DNA from: CAVROT01 sp963722905
Lineage (GTDB): Bacteria > Pseudomonadota > Alphaproteobacteria > Rhodobacterales > Rhodobacteraceae
NCBI GenBank assembly: GCA_963722905.1
Contig: CAVROT010000011.1
Coordinates: forward strand, 62,001-126,000
Direction of reading: 5' to 3'
Length of the DNA: 64,000 nt
Positions 8,038 through 16,893 of this stretch are shown here, in pieces; position 1 is the first letter of the stretch, and every line of letters starts with the position of its first letter. The notes beneath the pieces are model-generated. The model did not search any database. It was not told the origin of the DNA and saw only the letters and a program-made list of their open reading frames with translations. The position numbers and the translations under genes were made by a program.

Positions 8038-9033
8038 CTATTCGGTGCCGTCTGCCACCTCTTGCTTCGATGGCGACTCCGCCGGTCCGACCGGCGCCCG
8101 GCTGACCGGACGCCCAGTGCCGGCGTCGTCGTCGATGTCGACCAGCGCCCCGCGCGCACCGATGACCCGCGCCGACAGAGCGGAGCCGCGCGCGGCGGCC
8201 TGACCGGGCGAAGCCCCGGTCAGAAGGGCCGTGAGGAATCCGGCATCGAAACTGTCGCCGGCGGCGGTCGTGTCCACCACCTCGACAGGAACTGCTGCAT
8301 CGATCCGCGCGATGCCGGCTTCAGGGGTCCACAGCGTCACCGGGGCCGCACCATCCGTAACGGCGACGCAGGTTGCGCCGGCGTCGGCATAGCGGGCGCA
8401 GGTGGCAGCGGCGTCGGCGTCGCCGAAGAGCGGTCCATCGTCGTCGAAGGACGGCAGGACGATGTCCGACACCTCGGCCGCGCGCATCACGCCGTCGCGC
8501 ATGGTGGCGTCGTCCTCCCACAGCGCGGGGCGCAGGTTGGTGTCGAAGGCCACCGTCGCGCCGCGCCCCCGCGCGGCGCCGATGGCGTTGCACAGTCGGA
8601 TGCGGTCCGGGTCCGGCAGGATCGCGAGGGTTATCGCCGAGAAGAAGATCGCATCGGCCTGGGCAAGGATGCCGTGCAGCCAGTCGCCATCCTCGGCCAG
8701 CATCCGGGCCGCGGACTGTCCCCGCCAGTAGGAAAAGCTGCGCTCCCCCCGCACCAGATGGATCGCGTAAAGCCCCACGGTCCGTCCGGCGACCCGCCGC
8801 ACGGCCGTGTCGACGCCCGCCTCGGCCATGAAGGCCAGCATGCGCGTCGACGCCGCGTCGTCGCCGACGCAGGTGCCGTAGGCGACGTTCCAGGACGAGG
8901 GCAGCAGGCGGCGCAGGTACCACGCGGTGTTGAACGTGTCGCCGGCATAGCCCATGCGATACAGGTCCGACGCGCTACCCTCGGGCCGAAGCTCGACCAT
9001 GCATTCCCCAAGGCTGAGCACGTTGCCTGTCAT
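8038..9033 (-). CDS. PfkB-family sugar kinase, 2-keto-3-deoxygluconate kinase-like
   Basis: A 331-residue ribokinase-fold kinase that transfers phosphate from ATP to a sugar or sugar acid. The start at 9033 (MTGNVLSLGECMVELRPEG) matches the family and excludes a 12-residue upstream extension. It has FDTNLRPALWEDD, typical of KdgK-type members, and PfkB signature 2 (DTTAAGDSFDAGF) near residue 265 with the catalytic Asp of the GD pair. In this sugar-acid cluster, phosphorylation of a 2-keto-3-deoxy acid made by the IlvD or UxaA dehydratase is a reasonable role. No partner aldolase is present. Other PfkB substrates remain possible. Confidence 0.88.
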   Translation of the reverse strand: MTGNVLSLGECMVELRPEGSASDLYRMGYAGDTFNTAWYLRRLLPSSWNVAYGTCVGDDAASTRMLAFMAEAGVDTAVRRVAGRTVGLYAIHLVRGERSFSYWRGQSAARMLAEDGDWLHGILAQADAIFFSAITLAILPDPDRIRLCNAIGAARGRGATVAFDTNLRPALWEDDATMRDGVMRAAEVSDIVLPSFDDDGPLFGDADAAATCARYADAGATCVAVTDGAAPVTLWTPEAGIARIDAAVPVEVVDTTAAGDSFDAGFLTALLTGASPGQAAARGSALSARVIGARGALVDIDDDAGTGRPVSRAPVGPAESPSKQEVADGTE

Positions 9034-9112
9034 CGGGATGGCGCCCCACGGGGACATCCGCTGTGGCAAGGCGCGGCTGCGGCCGGTATGCCCGTCGCGT
9101 CCGTCACGTCCC

Positions 9113-9703
9113 TCAGACCGCCGCCGCCAGCGCCAGCGCGACGACGCCCAGCATCGCCGCCGCCATCGCCGCGTTGATGATCGCCTGCGTGCGCGGCGCG
9201 AGATCCATTCGGTGCAGCGTCACCCCGGCCCAGAGCCATCCAAGATGGATCGGGATCCAGATCGCATTGAAGATCAGGAGTTTCGCGATCACTTCGGCCA
9301 CGAAGGGCAGGTCGGAAATGGCGAACCCGGTAAAGAGGGCGGTGTTCACCGCGTAGGCCTTGGGGTTGATCGCCTGCAGCGCCAACCCGTCGCGCAATCC
9401 CGGCGCCTTCGTCGCGGGTACGATCGCGATGCGGCTGCCGGCCGTCGCGATCCGCCAGGCCAGCCACAACAGATAGAGAACCGACGCCGCCCCCAGCACC
9501 CAGCGGACCGAAGGTACCGCCAGGACCACCGCCGCCAACCCGCTGATCACCGCCGCCGCGACCGCCGCGTTGCCCGCCAGCAGGCCGACGACGTAGCCAA
9601 GCCCCGCGCGGAACCCGAACGCCGCGCCCACGCCCGCCGTCGACAGCACGCCGGGCCCCGGCGTCGCGATCAGGAGCAATACGGCGGCCGCGAAGGTCAG
9701 CAT
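9113..9703 (-). CDS. LysE/RhtB family exporter
   Basis: A 196-residue membrane protein of the LysE/RhtB amino-acid and metabolite exporter family. It has six hydrophobic segments and the N-terminal signature LLIATPGPGVLSTAGVGAAFGFRAGLG. The conserved ALQAINPKAYAV precedes the last helices. It is the first gene of the leftward run toward kdgK, dctP and denD. The substrate is unknown; in this setting it may export a toxic overflow intermediate rather than an amino acid. Confidence 0.88.
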   Translation of the reverse strand: MLTFAAAVLLLIATPGPGVLSTAGVGAAFGFRAGLGYVVGLLAGNAAVAAAVISGLAAVVLAVPSVRWVLGAASVLYLLWLAWRIATAGSRIAIVPATKAPGLRDGLALQAINPKAYAVNTALFTGFAISDLPFVAEVIAKLLIFNAIWIPIHLGWLWAGVTLHRMDLAPRTQAIINAAMAAAMLGVVALALAAAV

Positions 9704-9738
9704 TCCGCCATGCCCTGCATCCTTGCCTCATGACAGGT

Positions 9739-9750
9739 TTGGTATACCAA
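9739..9750. promoter_or_regulatory. Palindromic operator TTGGTATACCAA
   Basis: A perfect 12-bp palindrome lies in the divergent promoter region between the exporter gene and the beta-hydroxyacid dehydrogenase gene. TGG-N-CCA palindromes are typical of GntR-family sites. Related sequences occur upstream of the IlvD-type dehydratase (13026-13037, 10 of 12 matching) and dctP (8024-8035). No GntR regulator is encoded in the window. Confidence 0.6.
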
Positions 9751-9893
9751 TTTCGCGGACCTGCAAGACGGCCGCCGGAGGCGCACCCGCCGACCGCGGC
9801 GGACCCGCCGGGTCCGCCGCGGCGCGCCTTCGCGGACGTCAACCTGGGTCAGCGACGGCCGCCGCAACGCGGCCGATCAAGGGAGACGTGCGG

Positions 9894-10838
9894 ATGACAG
9901 GGAACACGGACACCGACAAGCCGGCCATAGGCTTCATCGGAGTTGGCCACATGGGGCACGGCATGGCGGCCAATATCCTCAAGTCCGGGCATCGCCTGTG
10001 GGTGCGCGGCAATCGCAACCGCGCGCCCATCGACGATCTGGTGGCGCGGGGCGCGAGTGAGGCCGCCAGCCCCCGCGCCATGGCCGAGGCCTGCGACATC
10101 GTCCACATCTGCCTTGGCGACAGTCGTCAGGTCGAGGCGGCGGTCCGTGGCCCCGACGGCCTGCTGGCGTCCGGGCGGGCCGGACTGACGGTGATCGACT
10201 GCACCACCTCCGATCCGGCCTCCACGCTTGCGCTGGCCGCCGAACTGGAGGCCGCCGGGATGGAGATGGTGGACGCGCCTCTGGGCCGCACGCCCAAGGA
10301 GGCGGCCGCCGGTACCCTGGATGCGATGGTTGGCGCGTCCGACGCCGCCTTCGCCCGCGTGCGCCCCGTGATCGATTGCTGGGCCGGGACCATTACGCAC
10401 GTGGGGCCCGTGGGTTCCGCGCACAAGATGAAGCTATTGATGAACTTCATCGGCATGGGCTACGCCGCGCTCTACTCCGAGGCGCTGGCGATCGGCGTCA
10501 AGGCCGGCGTCGCACCCCAGACGCTGCGAGACGTCATCGGCGGCAGCCGCATGTCCTGCGGGTTCTTCGATACCTTCATGCAGTACGCTGTCGGCCGCGA
10601 TCCCGAGGCGCACAAGTTCACCATTTCCAACGGATCGAAGGACGTGCGCTACGGCGTCGCGATGGCGGCCGAGCACCGCGTCGCCAGCCTCATGGGCGCC
10701 GCCGTCGCGGCCTATTTCACCAGCGCCGAGGGGCAGGGCAAGGCGGGGGACTACGTGCCGATGCTTTCCGACCACGTCGCGGCACTGAACGGCATCGACC
10801 TCGCCGCCGCCGTGGCGGAAGGGGAACGGGGGCGCTGA
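9894..10838 (+). CDS. NAD(P)-dependent beta-hydroxyacid dehydrogenase (GarR/YihU-like), copy 1
   Basis: A 314-residue enzyme of the 3-hydroxyisobutyrate/tartronate-semialdehyde reductase superfamily. Cofactor binding is shown by IGFIGVGHMGHGMAANIL and the catalytic Lys by AHKMKLLMNF near residue 175. The substrate loop reads DAPLGRTPKEAAAGTLDAM instead of the usual DAPVSGG. This resembles the GRTS loop of sulfolactaldehyde reductase YihU, so the substrate is probably not plain tartronate semialdehyde. The start at 9894 follows GGGAG; upstream frame sequence is not homologous. A related copy is at 16894-17778. It is followed after 1 bp by a dioxygenase gene and is probably co-transcribed. Confidence 0.9.
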   Translation: MTGNTDTDKPAIGFIGVGHMGHGMAANILKSGHRLWVRGNRNRAPIDDLVARGASEAASPRAMAEACDIVHICLGDSRQVEAAVRGPDGLLASGRAGLTVIDCTTSDPASTLALAAELEAAGMEMVDAPLGRTPKEAAAGTLDAMVGASDAAFARVRPVIDCWAGTITHVGPVGSAHKMKLLMNFIGMGYAALYSEALAIGVKAGVAPQTLRDVIGGSRMSCGFFDTFMQYAVGRDPEAHKFTISNGSKDVRYGVAMAAEHRVASLMGAAVAAYFTSAEGQGKAGDYVPMLSDHVAALNGIDLAAAVAEGERGR

Positions 10839-10839
10839 C

Positions 10840-11727
10840 ATGCTGACGACCGCGCAGAAGGCGTTTTACGACCGAGAGGGCTACCTCATGGTCGAGGACG
10901 TCGTGACGGGACGGGACCTTGCCCGGTTGCAGGACGTCACCCGCGACCTGATGGAGCGGTCCCGGACGGTCACCGCCAGCGACGACGTCTACGACCTCGA
11001 TGCGGGTCACGAGCCGGACGCGGTGCGCCTGACGCGGATCAAGCTGCCGCATCTGCGCCATCCGGCCTTCCGCGACGCCCTGTGGAACGGTCCGTTGACA
11101 CAGGTGCTGACCGATCTTCTCGGTCCCGACACCTCACTTCAGACGTCCAAGCTGAACACCAAGGCCCCGGGGGGCGGCGCGGCGGTGGAGTGGCATCAGG
11201 ACTGGGCGTTCTATCCTCATACCAACGACGACATGCTGGCCTTCGGGCTGATGCTCGACGACGTGGACGCGGCGAACGGTCCGCTCCAGGTCATCCCGCG
11301 CAGCCATCGCGGACCGACCTTGAGCCATTCCTCGGATGGCGTCTTTTGCGGCGCGGTCGATCCCGACGACCCGGAGTTCCACGCTGAGCGTGCCGTCACG
11401 CTGACCGGGCGCGCGGGCAGCATGACGGTGCACCACGCCCGCACACTGCACGGTTCCGCGCCCAACGTCAGCGACCGCAACCGTCTTATCCTGTTCTACG
11501 AGTGCCGCGCGTCGGATGCCTGGCCACTGCTGGGCGGCTCCTCCCTGATGGGGCTGGCGTCGCAGGCCGCCCTCTGGTCCGAGATGTCGGACCGCGTCGT
11601 CACCGGCACATTGTCCACGACGCCGCGTATGGCAGCGGTTCCGGTCAGCCTGCCGTTGCCGCCGCCGGCAGACGCCTCGTCGATCTTTGCGCTGCAACGT
11701 TCGGGCGGGGCGCGCAGCGCCTTCTGA
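10840..11727 (+). CDS. Phytanoyl-CoA dioxygenase family protein, copy 1
   Basis: A 295-residue Fe(II)/2-oxoglutarate oxygenase of the PhyH family. The double-stranded beta-helix metal triad is visible: His and Asp in VEWHQDWAF near residue 112, and the distal His in HHARTLHGSAPN near 210. The 2-oxoglutarate-anchoring Arg lies in NVSDRNRLIL. It starts 1 bp after the upstream dehydrogenase and is translationally linked to it. PhyH proteins in bacteria hydroxylate very varied small molecules. Here it may activate or clip a substituted sugar-acid-type compound, which is inference from context. Confidence 0.88.
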   Translation: MLTTAQKAFYDREGYLMVEDVVTGRDLARLQDVTRDLMERSRTVTASDDVYDLDAGHEPDAVRLTRIKLPHLRHPAFRDALWNGPLTQVLTDLLGPDTSLQTSKLNTKAPGGGAAVEWHQDWAFYPHTNDDMLAFGLMLDDVDAANGPLQVIPRSHRGPTLSHSSDGVFCGAVDPDDPEFHAERAVTLTGRAGSMTVHHARTLHGSAPNVSDRNRLILFYECRASDAWPLLGGSSLMGLASQAALWSEMSDRVVTGTLSTTPRMAAVPVSLPLPPPADASSIFALQRSGGARSAF

Positions 11728-11775
11728 TATGCCTGCGGGCCTTGCCGCCATCCGGGCCCCGTCGCACAAGCGCGC

Positions 11776-12990
11776 ATGCCTCACAGAACGCCGCCCAGCT
11801 TCGTCACGCTCGTCCTGCTGTCGGGCCTGTCGATCGCGACGCTGAACCTCTTCGTGCCGTCGCTGCCCGCCATGGCCGATCAGTTCGGCGTGTCCTACGG
11901 CGTCATGGGATTGTCGATCGGCGGCTACCTGGCGGTCACGGCCGTCGTGCAGGTCGTGCTCGGGCCACTGGGTGACATCTTCGGGCGTCGCCCTGTGATC
12001 CTGTGGGGCTTGGGCATCTTCGTCGTCGCGTCCGCCGGTTGCGCGCTGACCTCCGATATCCGCCTGTTCCTCGCCTTCCGCGCCCTTCAGGGCGGGATCG
12101 TGTCGGGGATGGCCCTCAGCCGGGCAATGGTCCGCGACATGGCCGGGCCCGCGCGCGCCGCGTCGTTGCTGGGTTACATGGGCATGGCCATGGCGGTGGC
12201 GCCGATGCTGGCGCCGGTCGTCGGCGGCACGCTCGACGCGGTTTTCGGCTGGCGGGCGTCGTTCTGGTTCTTCGTACTGTGCGGCGGCAGCCTCTTCATT
12301 CTGTGCTGGTACGACCTGGGCGAGACGTTGCGTGCCCGGCCGGGCCGCGCCATGGACCATTTCCGCGCCTACCCCGGCCTTCTGCGCGAGCCGCTGTTCC
12401 TGGCCTATGCCGTCTGCCTGGCGTGTTCCATCGGCGCGTTCTTCGTTTTCGTCGCGGGCGCCCCGCTGGTGGCGACGGCGCTCTTCGATCTCTCGCCGCC
12501 GGCGCTCGGCGCCTGGCTTGGCGTGATCACGTTCGGGTTCTTCTTCGGCAACTGGATCTCCGGGCGGTTCTCGGAGCGATGGACGCCGGGACAACTGGTG
12601 CTGGCCGGCCGCATCGTGGCACTGGGCGCGCCGGCCATCGCGTTGGGGATGCTGACGGTGATGACGCCGACCCCGGTGACCCTCTTCGGGCCGATGATAC
12701 TGGCGGGGTTCGGCAACGGTCTGACGTCGCCTGCGGCCAATGTCGGGGTGATGTCGGTGCGCACGGACCTCTCGGGCGGGGCGGCCGGTCTGTCGGGGGC
12801 GCTGACCGTCGCGGTGGGCGCGGTGCTGAGCAGCCTCGCCGCCGTCGCCGTGACCCCCGACCGCGCCTCCTGGGCGCTGATGGCGCTGCTGGCCGTGGTG
12901 CTGACGGTCGCGCTGGCTGCCGCCCTCTACGTCCGGCGGGCCGAGATACGCGCGGCGCACCCCGCGATGCCCGCAGGGCCGGCCGACTGA
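11776..12990 (+). CDS. MFS transporter, Bcr/CflA drug-efflux type
   Basis: A 404-residue major facilitator with about 12 hydrophobic helices. Motif A lies between helices 2 and 3 (GPLGDIFGRRPVILWG), followed by RALQGGIVSGMALSRAMVRDM and the antiporter-like motif GYMGMAMAVAPMLAPVVGG that is typical of Bcr/CflA proteins. It begins 48 bp after the dioxygenase and reads with it. By family it exports drugs or metabolites with protons; a role in relieving metabolite stress in this cluster is inference. Confidence 0.9.
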   Translation: MPHRTPPSFVTLVLLSGLSIATLNLFVPSLPAMADQFGVSYGVMGLSIGGYLAVTAVVQVVLGPLGDIFGRRPVILWGLGIFVVASAGCALTSDIRLFLAFRALQGGIVSGMALSRAMVRDMAGPARAASLLGYMGMAMAVAPMLAPVVGGTLDAVFGWRASFWFFVLCGGSLFILCWYDLGETLRARPGRAMDHFRAYPGLLREPLFLAYAVCLACSIGAFFVFVAGAPLVATALFDLSPPALGAWLGVITFGFFFGNWISGRFSERWTPGQLVLAGRIVALGAPAIALGMLTVMTPTPVTLFGPMILAGFGNGLTSPAANVGVMSVRTDLSGGAAGLSGALTVAVGAVLSSLAAVAVTPDRASWALMALLAVVLTVALAAALYVRRAEIRAAHPAMPAGPAD

Positions 12991-13025
12991 GGCGCGTGGG
13001 CACCCAAAGCCGGGTGTCCTTGCAA

Positions 13026-13037
13026 TCGGCATACCAA
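13026..13037. promoter_or_regulatory. TGGTATACCA-type operator upstream of IlvD-type dehydratase
   Basis: TCGGCATACCAA matches 10 of 12 bases of the palindrome at 9739-9750 and lies 46 bp upstream of the dehydratase start. It suggests that this gene belongs to the same regulon as the divergent exporter/dehydrogenase pair. Confidence 0.45.
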
Positions 13038-13083
13038 CCCGCGATCCTGACGCCCGAAAAGATCCCAGATCAGACCGAGGACG

Positions 13084-14868
13084 ATGATGGCCGACACGCG
13101 TGCGAACAGGCGCTTCCGCAGTCAGGAATGGTTCGACAACCCGAACAATCCCGGCATGACCGCGCTCTACCTCGAACGCTACCTGAACCAGTCCTTCGTG
13201 CGCGAAGAGCTTCAGGGCGAAAAGCCCATCGTCGGCATCGCCCAGACCGGCAGCGACCTTGCCCCTTGCAACAAGATCCACGTGTTCCTCATGGACCGCA
13301 TCAAGGCGGGGATCCGCGACGCCGGCGGCGTACCGATGGAGTTCCCCGTCCACCCCATACAGGAGACAGGCAAGCGGCCCACCGCGGCGCTGGACCGCAA
13401 CCTCGCCTATCTGGGGCTGGTCGAGGTGCTGCACGGCTATCCCCTGGACGGCGTCGTGCTGACGACCGGATGCGACAAGACCACGCCGGCGATGCTGATG
13501 GGGGCGGCGACGGTCGACATCCCGGCCATCGCGCTGAACGGCGGCCCGATGCTGGACGGCTGGTGGGAGGGCAAGCTGGTGGGCTCCGGCACGGTCGTAT
13601 GGGAATCGCGCCGGATGCTGGCCGAGGGCGAGATCGACTACGACGAGTTCATGAGCCGCGTCTGCGCCTCGGCCCCGTCGCTGGGCCACTGCAACACGAT
13701 GGGCACCGCCAGCACCATGAACGCCATGGCCGAGGCCCTTGGCATGACGCTCACCGGCTGCTCGGCCATCCCGGCGCCCTTCCGGGAACGCATGGCGATG
13801 GCCTACCGGACCGGCAAGCGCGCGGTCGAGATGGTGCTGGAGGATCTCAAGCCCTCGGACATCCTCACGCGCAAGGCATTCGAGAACGCCATCCGCGTCA
13901 ACAGCGCCATCGGCGGCAGCACGAACGCGCCGCCGCATCTCCAGGCCATCGCCCGCCATGCCGGCGTGGAGCTCGACGTGACCGACTGGCAGACCGTCGG
14001 CTACGCGGTGCCGCTGCTGGTCAACATGCAGCCTGCAGGTGCCTATCTGGGCGAGTCGTTCTACCGCGCAGGCGGGGTTCCGGCCGTCATGGGCGAGCTG
14101 CGCCTCGCGGGGATGATCCACGAGGACTGCCGCATGGCGGGCGGCCTCACCATGGGCGAGACGCTGACCGGCTGGGCCAGCCGCGACCGCGACGTGATCC
14201 GCACCGTGGCCGAGCCGCTGCGCGAGAACGCGGGATTCAAGGTGCTGTCCGGGAACCTCTTCGCCTCTGCGCTGATGAAGACGAGCGTCATTTCGGACGC
14301 GTTCCGCGCCCGGTACCTCAGCGAGCCGGGGAACGAGGGCGTCTACGAGGCCCGCGCCGTCGTGTTCGAGGGCCCCGAGGACTATCACGACCGCATCAAC
14401 GACCCGGCGCTCGGGATCGACGCGGGCACGATCCTCTTCATCCGCGGGGTTGGCTGCGTGGGCTATCCCGGCTCGGCCGAGGTGGTGAACATGCTGCCCC
14501 CCGACCATGTCGTCCGCGAGGGCGTGAACCACCTGCCCACCGTAGGCGACGGGCGCCAGTCGGGGACCAGCGAATCCCCCTCGATCCTGAATGCCTCGCC
14601 CGAGTCGGTGGTGGGCGGCGGCCTGGCGTATCTGCACACCGGGGACCGGGTGCGTCTGGACCTGAATGCCGACACCCTCACGGCGCTGGTCGATGCGGAC
14701 GAATGGCAGGCCCGCATCGACGGCTGGACGGCGCCCGAACTGGTTAACCATACGCCGTGGGAAGAGATCTACCGCGCCAACGTGGGTCAGCTGGCCGAGG
14801 GCGGCTGCCTTGAGCTCGCCACCGCATATCGCCGGGTGCGGGAGACGCTGTCGCGCGACAATCACTGA
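13084..14868 (+). CDS. IlvD/Edd family dehydratase (sugar-acid dehydratase)
   Basis: A 594-residue Fe-S dehydratase. The family includes dihydroxyacid, phosphogluconate, arabinonate and xylonate dehydratases. Cluster cysteines are visible in DLAPCNKIHVF, VLTTGCDKTTPAMLMG and LGHCNTMGTASTMNAMAEAL. The N-terminus (RSQEWFDNPNNPGMTALYLER) and C-terminal half (GCVGYPGSAEVVNMLPP, GRQSGTSESPSILNASPE) match the aldonate-dehydratase branch rather than IlvD of valine synthesis. ATG 13084 follows GAGG, and a second ATG is adjacent. Expected product: a 2-keto-3-deoxy acid, the natural substrate type for the KdgK-like kinase nearby. Confidence 0.92.
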   Translation: MMADTRANRRFRSQEWFDNPNNPGMTALYLERYLNQSFVREELQGEKPIVGIAQTGSDLAPCNKIHVFLMDRIKAGIRDAGGVPMEFPVHPIQETGKRPTAALDRNLAYLGLVEVLHGYPLDGVVLTTGCDKTTPAMLMGAATVDIPAIALNGGPMLDGWWEGKLVGSGTVVWESRRMLAEGEIDYDEFMSRVCASAPSLGHCNTMGTASTMNAMAEALGMTLTGCSAIPAPFRERMAMAYRTGKRAVEMVLEDLKPSDILTRKAFENAIRVNSAIGGSTNAPPHLQAIARHAGVELDVTDWQTVGYAVPLLVNMQPAGAYLGESFYRAGGVPAVMGELRLAGMIHEDCRMAGGLTMGETLTGWASRDRDVIRTVAEPLRENAGFKVLSGNLFASALMKTSVISDAFRARYLSEPGNEGVYEARAVVFEGPEDYHDRINDPALGIDAGTILFIRGVGCVGYPGSAEVVNMLPPDHVVREGVNHLPTVGDGRQSGTSESPSILNASPESVVGGGLAYLHTGDRVRLDLNADTLTALVDADEWQARIDGWTAPELVNHTPWEEIYRANVGQLAEGGCLELATAYRRVRETLSRDNH

Positions 14869-15039
14869 GCGGAACGCGGTTTGCAGGGTCTCGCAGCGGA
14901 ATGCGGGCGCATCGTCCTGGCCGGCGGTCGGTTGCCCGGATCGGTCGCCGGGGGCGGCATGGGTAAGGGGCGGCGGGGCGCCTGACGGACCCCGCGAGGA
15001 ACGGGATGCCCCCCGCATCCCAGCAGGGAAGGACGGCGC

Positions 15040-15777
15040 ATGGACAGGACCATCATCATAACGGGGGCCGGCAGCGGCATCGGCCGCGCCTGTGCCGGGG
15101 CGTTGCTCGACGCCGGTTGGCGGGTCGGACTGGTCGGCCGCCGCGCCGAGACGCTGGAAGAGACGGCGGCGGGGCACGGCGGCGCGCTGGTCCTGCCCGG
15201 CGACGTGACCGACGCTGATGCCGTCACGACGATCTTCGCCGATGCCGCGCGGGCCTGGGGCCGGCTGGACGCGGTGTTCAACAATGCCGGCAACAACGTG
15301 CCGCCGGGCACGGTGGACGAGATCGCCGTCGAGGACTTTTTGCGCGTCATGTCGGTGAACGTGCACGGCGCCTTCATCGTGGCGCGCGCGGCCTTCGCGC
15401 TGATGCGTGCACAGGACCCGCAGGGCGGGCGCATCATCAACAACGGCTCGATCAGCGCGCACGTGCCGCGCCCCGGATCGGCGCCTTACACGATGTCGAA
15501 GCACGCGATCACCGGCCTCACCCGCACCCTGTCGCTGGACGGGAGGCCCTACGGCATCGCCTGCGGTCAGATCGACATCGGCAACGCGCTGACCGACATG
15601 GCGCGCAAGATGACGACCGGCGTGCCGCAGGCCGATGGCAGCACGGCGGTGGAGCCGGTGATGGACGTGGCCCATGTCGCCTCATCGGTGCTGCACATGG
15701 CATCGCTGCCGCTGGAGGCGAACGTCCAGTTCATGACCGTGATGGCCAGCGCCATGCCCTACGTCGGGCGGGGGTGA
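15040..15777 (+). CDS. SDR family NAD(P)-dependent oxidoreductase
   Basis: A 245-residue classical short-chain dehydrogenase. The cofactor motif is TGAGSGIGRACAG, the structural NNAGNN is present, the catalytic Ser is in NNGSISAH and the Tyr-x3-Lys in YTMSKHAITG. Length is standard. It follows the dehydratase in the same direction after a 171-bp gap and may oxidise the free sugar or polyol upstream of dehydration. The substrate is not readable from sequence. It is convergent with the EamA gene across a 213-bp gap in which I see nothing notable. Confidence 0.92.
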   Translation: MDRTIIITGAGSGIGRACAGALLDAGWRVGLVGRRAETLEETAAGHGGALVLPGDVTDADAVTTIFADAARAWGRLDAVFNNAGNNVPPGTVDEIAVEDFLRVMSVNVHGAFIVARAAFALMRAQDPQGGRIINNGSISAHVPRPGSAPYTMSKHAITGLTRTLSLDGRPYGIACGQIDIGNALTDMARKMTTGVPQADGSTAVEPVMDVAHVASSVLHMASLPLEANVQFMTVMASAMPYVGRG

Positions 15778-15990
15778 CACTGAGGGCCGGGGCTTGCGCC
15801 GCTCCTTGGGGGAACGCTGCGGACGTGCACTCTGGCGGGCATTCGGCAACCGTGCGATCGGCGGCCGGCGGGGTCGTGCGGCTCTCGATCGCGATCACGT
15901 GGCAGATCCGTTGCACGGCGTCGTCATCTTTCCCCGAGGTGTCCTTTCGACGGATACGGGGTGCGTACCGAAAGCGCGGTCGGGCCCAAC

Positions 15991-16884
15991 CTACCGGGGC
16001 GCCAGCGGCGCCCGCGCCCGCTCGCGGTTCCAGATGTAGATGCCGGAGCCGATGATCACCGCGCCGCCGACGAGCGTCCAGATCGTGGGCGGCTGGCCGA
16101 AGATCACGAGCCCCGCCAGCGTCGCCAGCAGCAGCTGGGTGTAGAGCACCGGCGACAGGGTCGAGGCGAGCGCATAGCGGTGCGCCGCTGTCGCCAGGAT
16201 GTGCCCGCCCGAGGCGAAGACGCCGATGGCCAGGGTCACGGCCAGCTGCCCCGCCGACTGCGGCGCCGCCAGCGTCGGCATGATGAAGGGCAGGAGGCAG
16301 GCGGTCGGGATGGCCGAGGTCCAGATCTGGCCGGTGCCGTCCGTCTCGACCCCCGCCAGCATCCGCGTCAGCACGAAATAGACCGACGCGCTTCCCAGCG
16401 ACGCCAGGGACAGGGCCATCGCGGGGTGGAACGCGGCGCCCCAGGGCTGGATCACGATCAGCACGCCGCAAAAGCCCGTGCAGACGGCGGCGAAGCGGCG
16501 GGGGCCAACCCGCTCCTTCAGCATGGGGATGCTGAGCAGCGTCACGACGATGGGCATGGCGAAGGTAATCGTCGTCGTGAGCGAGATCGGCAGGCTGCGC
16601 AGCGCGAAGAAATTGAATACGGTGCTTGTCAGCAGCATCACCGCGCGGAGGGCCTGAAGCCCCGGGCTGCGCGACCGCAGGGCCGCGCGCCCCTCGCGCG
16701 GCAGGAACACGACCAGCGAGAAGGCCAGAGCCCCCGCATAGCGCGAGAACACGACCTGCAAGGGGGCGATGCCGGACAGGATCAGCCATTTTGCCGCGGT
16801 GTCGGTGCCGGTGAAGAGCGTCACGCCGCCCAGCATCAGGACGATGCCGAGCGCCGTCCGGTCCTCGCGCGGGGGCGGCTGCAT
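15991..16884 (-). CDS. EamA/DMT family transporter
   Basis: A 297-residue drug/metabolite transporter with ten predicted helices arranged as two EamA repeats. The first begins at GIVLMLGGVTLFTGTDTAAKWLI, and the second at LSLASLGSASVYFVLTRML. The C-terminal VLYTQLLLATLAGLVIFGQPP is typical. It lies 9 bp downstream of the second beta-hydroxyacid dehydrogenase and is probably in its operon. The substrate is unknown. Confidence 0.9.
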   Translation of the reverse strand: MQPPPREDRTALGIVLMLGGVTLFTGTDTAAKWLILSGIAPLQVVFSRYAGALAFSLVVFLPREGRAALRSRSPGLQALRAVMLLTSTVFNFFALRSLPISLTTTITFAMPIVVTLLSIPMLKERVGPRRFAAVCTGFCGVLIVIQPWGAAFHPAMALSLASLGSASVYFVLTRMLAGVETDGTGQIWTSAIPTACLLPFIMPTLAAPQSAGQLAVTLAIGVFASGGHILATAAHRYALASTLSPVLYTQLLLATLAGLVIFGQPPTIWTLVGGAVIIGSGIYIWNRERARAPLAPR

Positions 16885-16893
16885 CCGGGGCGC

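Noticed and set aside
12003..14747. A 914-codon plus-strand frame crossing the MFS and dehydratase genes
   Set aside because: It is out of frame with both real genes, has no recognisable domain and is Arg/Gly/His-rich, as expected of a GC-driven shadow frame.
11134..15675. A 4.5-kb open frame on the minus strand, antisense to the dioxygenase, MFS, dehydratase and SDR genes
   Set aside because: It is an artefact of high third-position GC. The translation is compositionally odd (His/Arg/Gly-rich, no domains), while the plus-strand genes carry complete conserved motifs.
13084..15777. IlvD/Edd dehydratase plus SDR plus YihU-like enzymes as a sulfoglycolytic Entner-Doudoroff operon
   Set aside because: A sulfo-gluconate lactonase, aldolase and sulfolyase pair were not found, and a KdgK-type kinase would not be needed. 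It is kept only as an alternative for testing.
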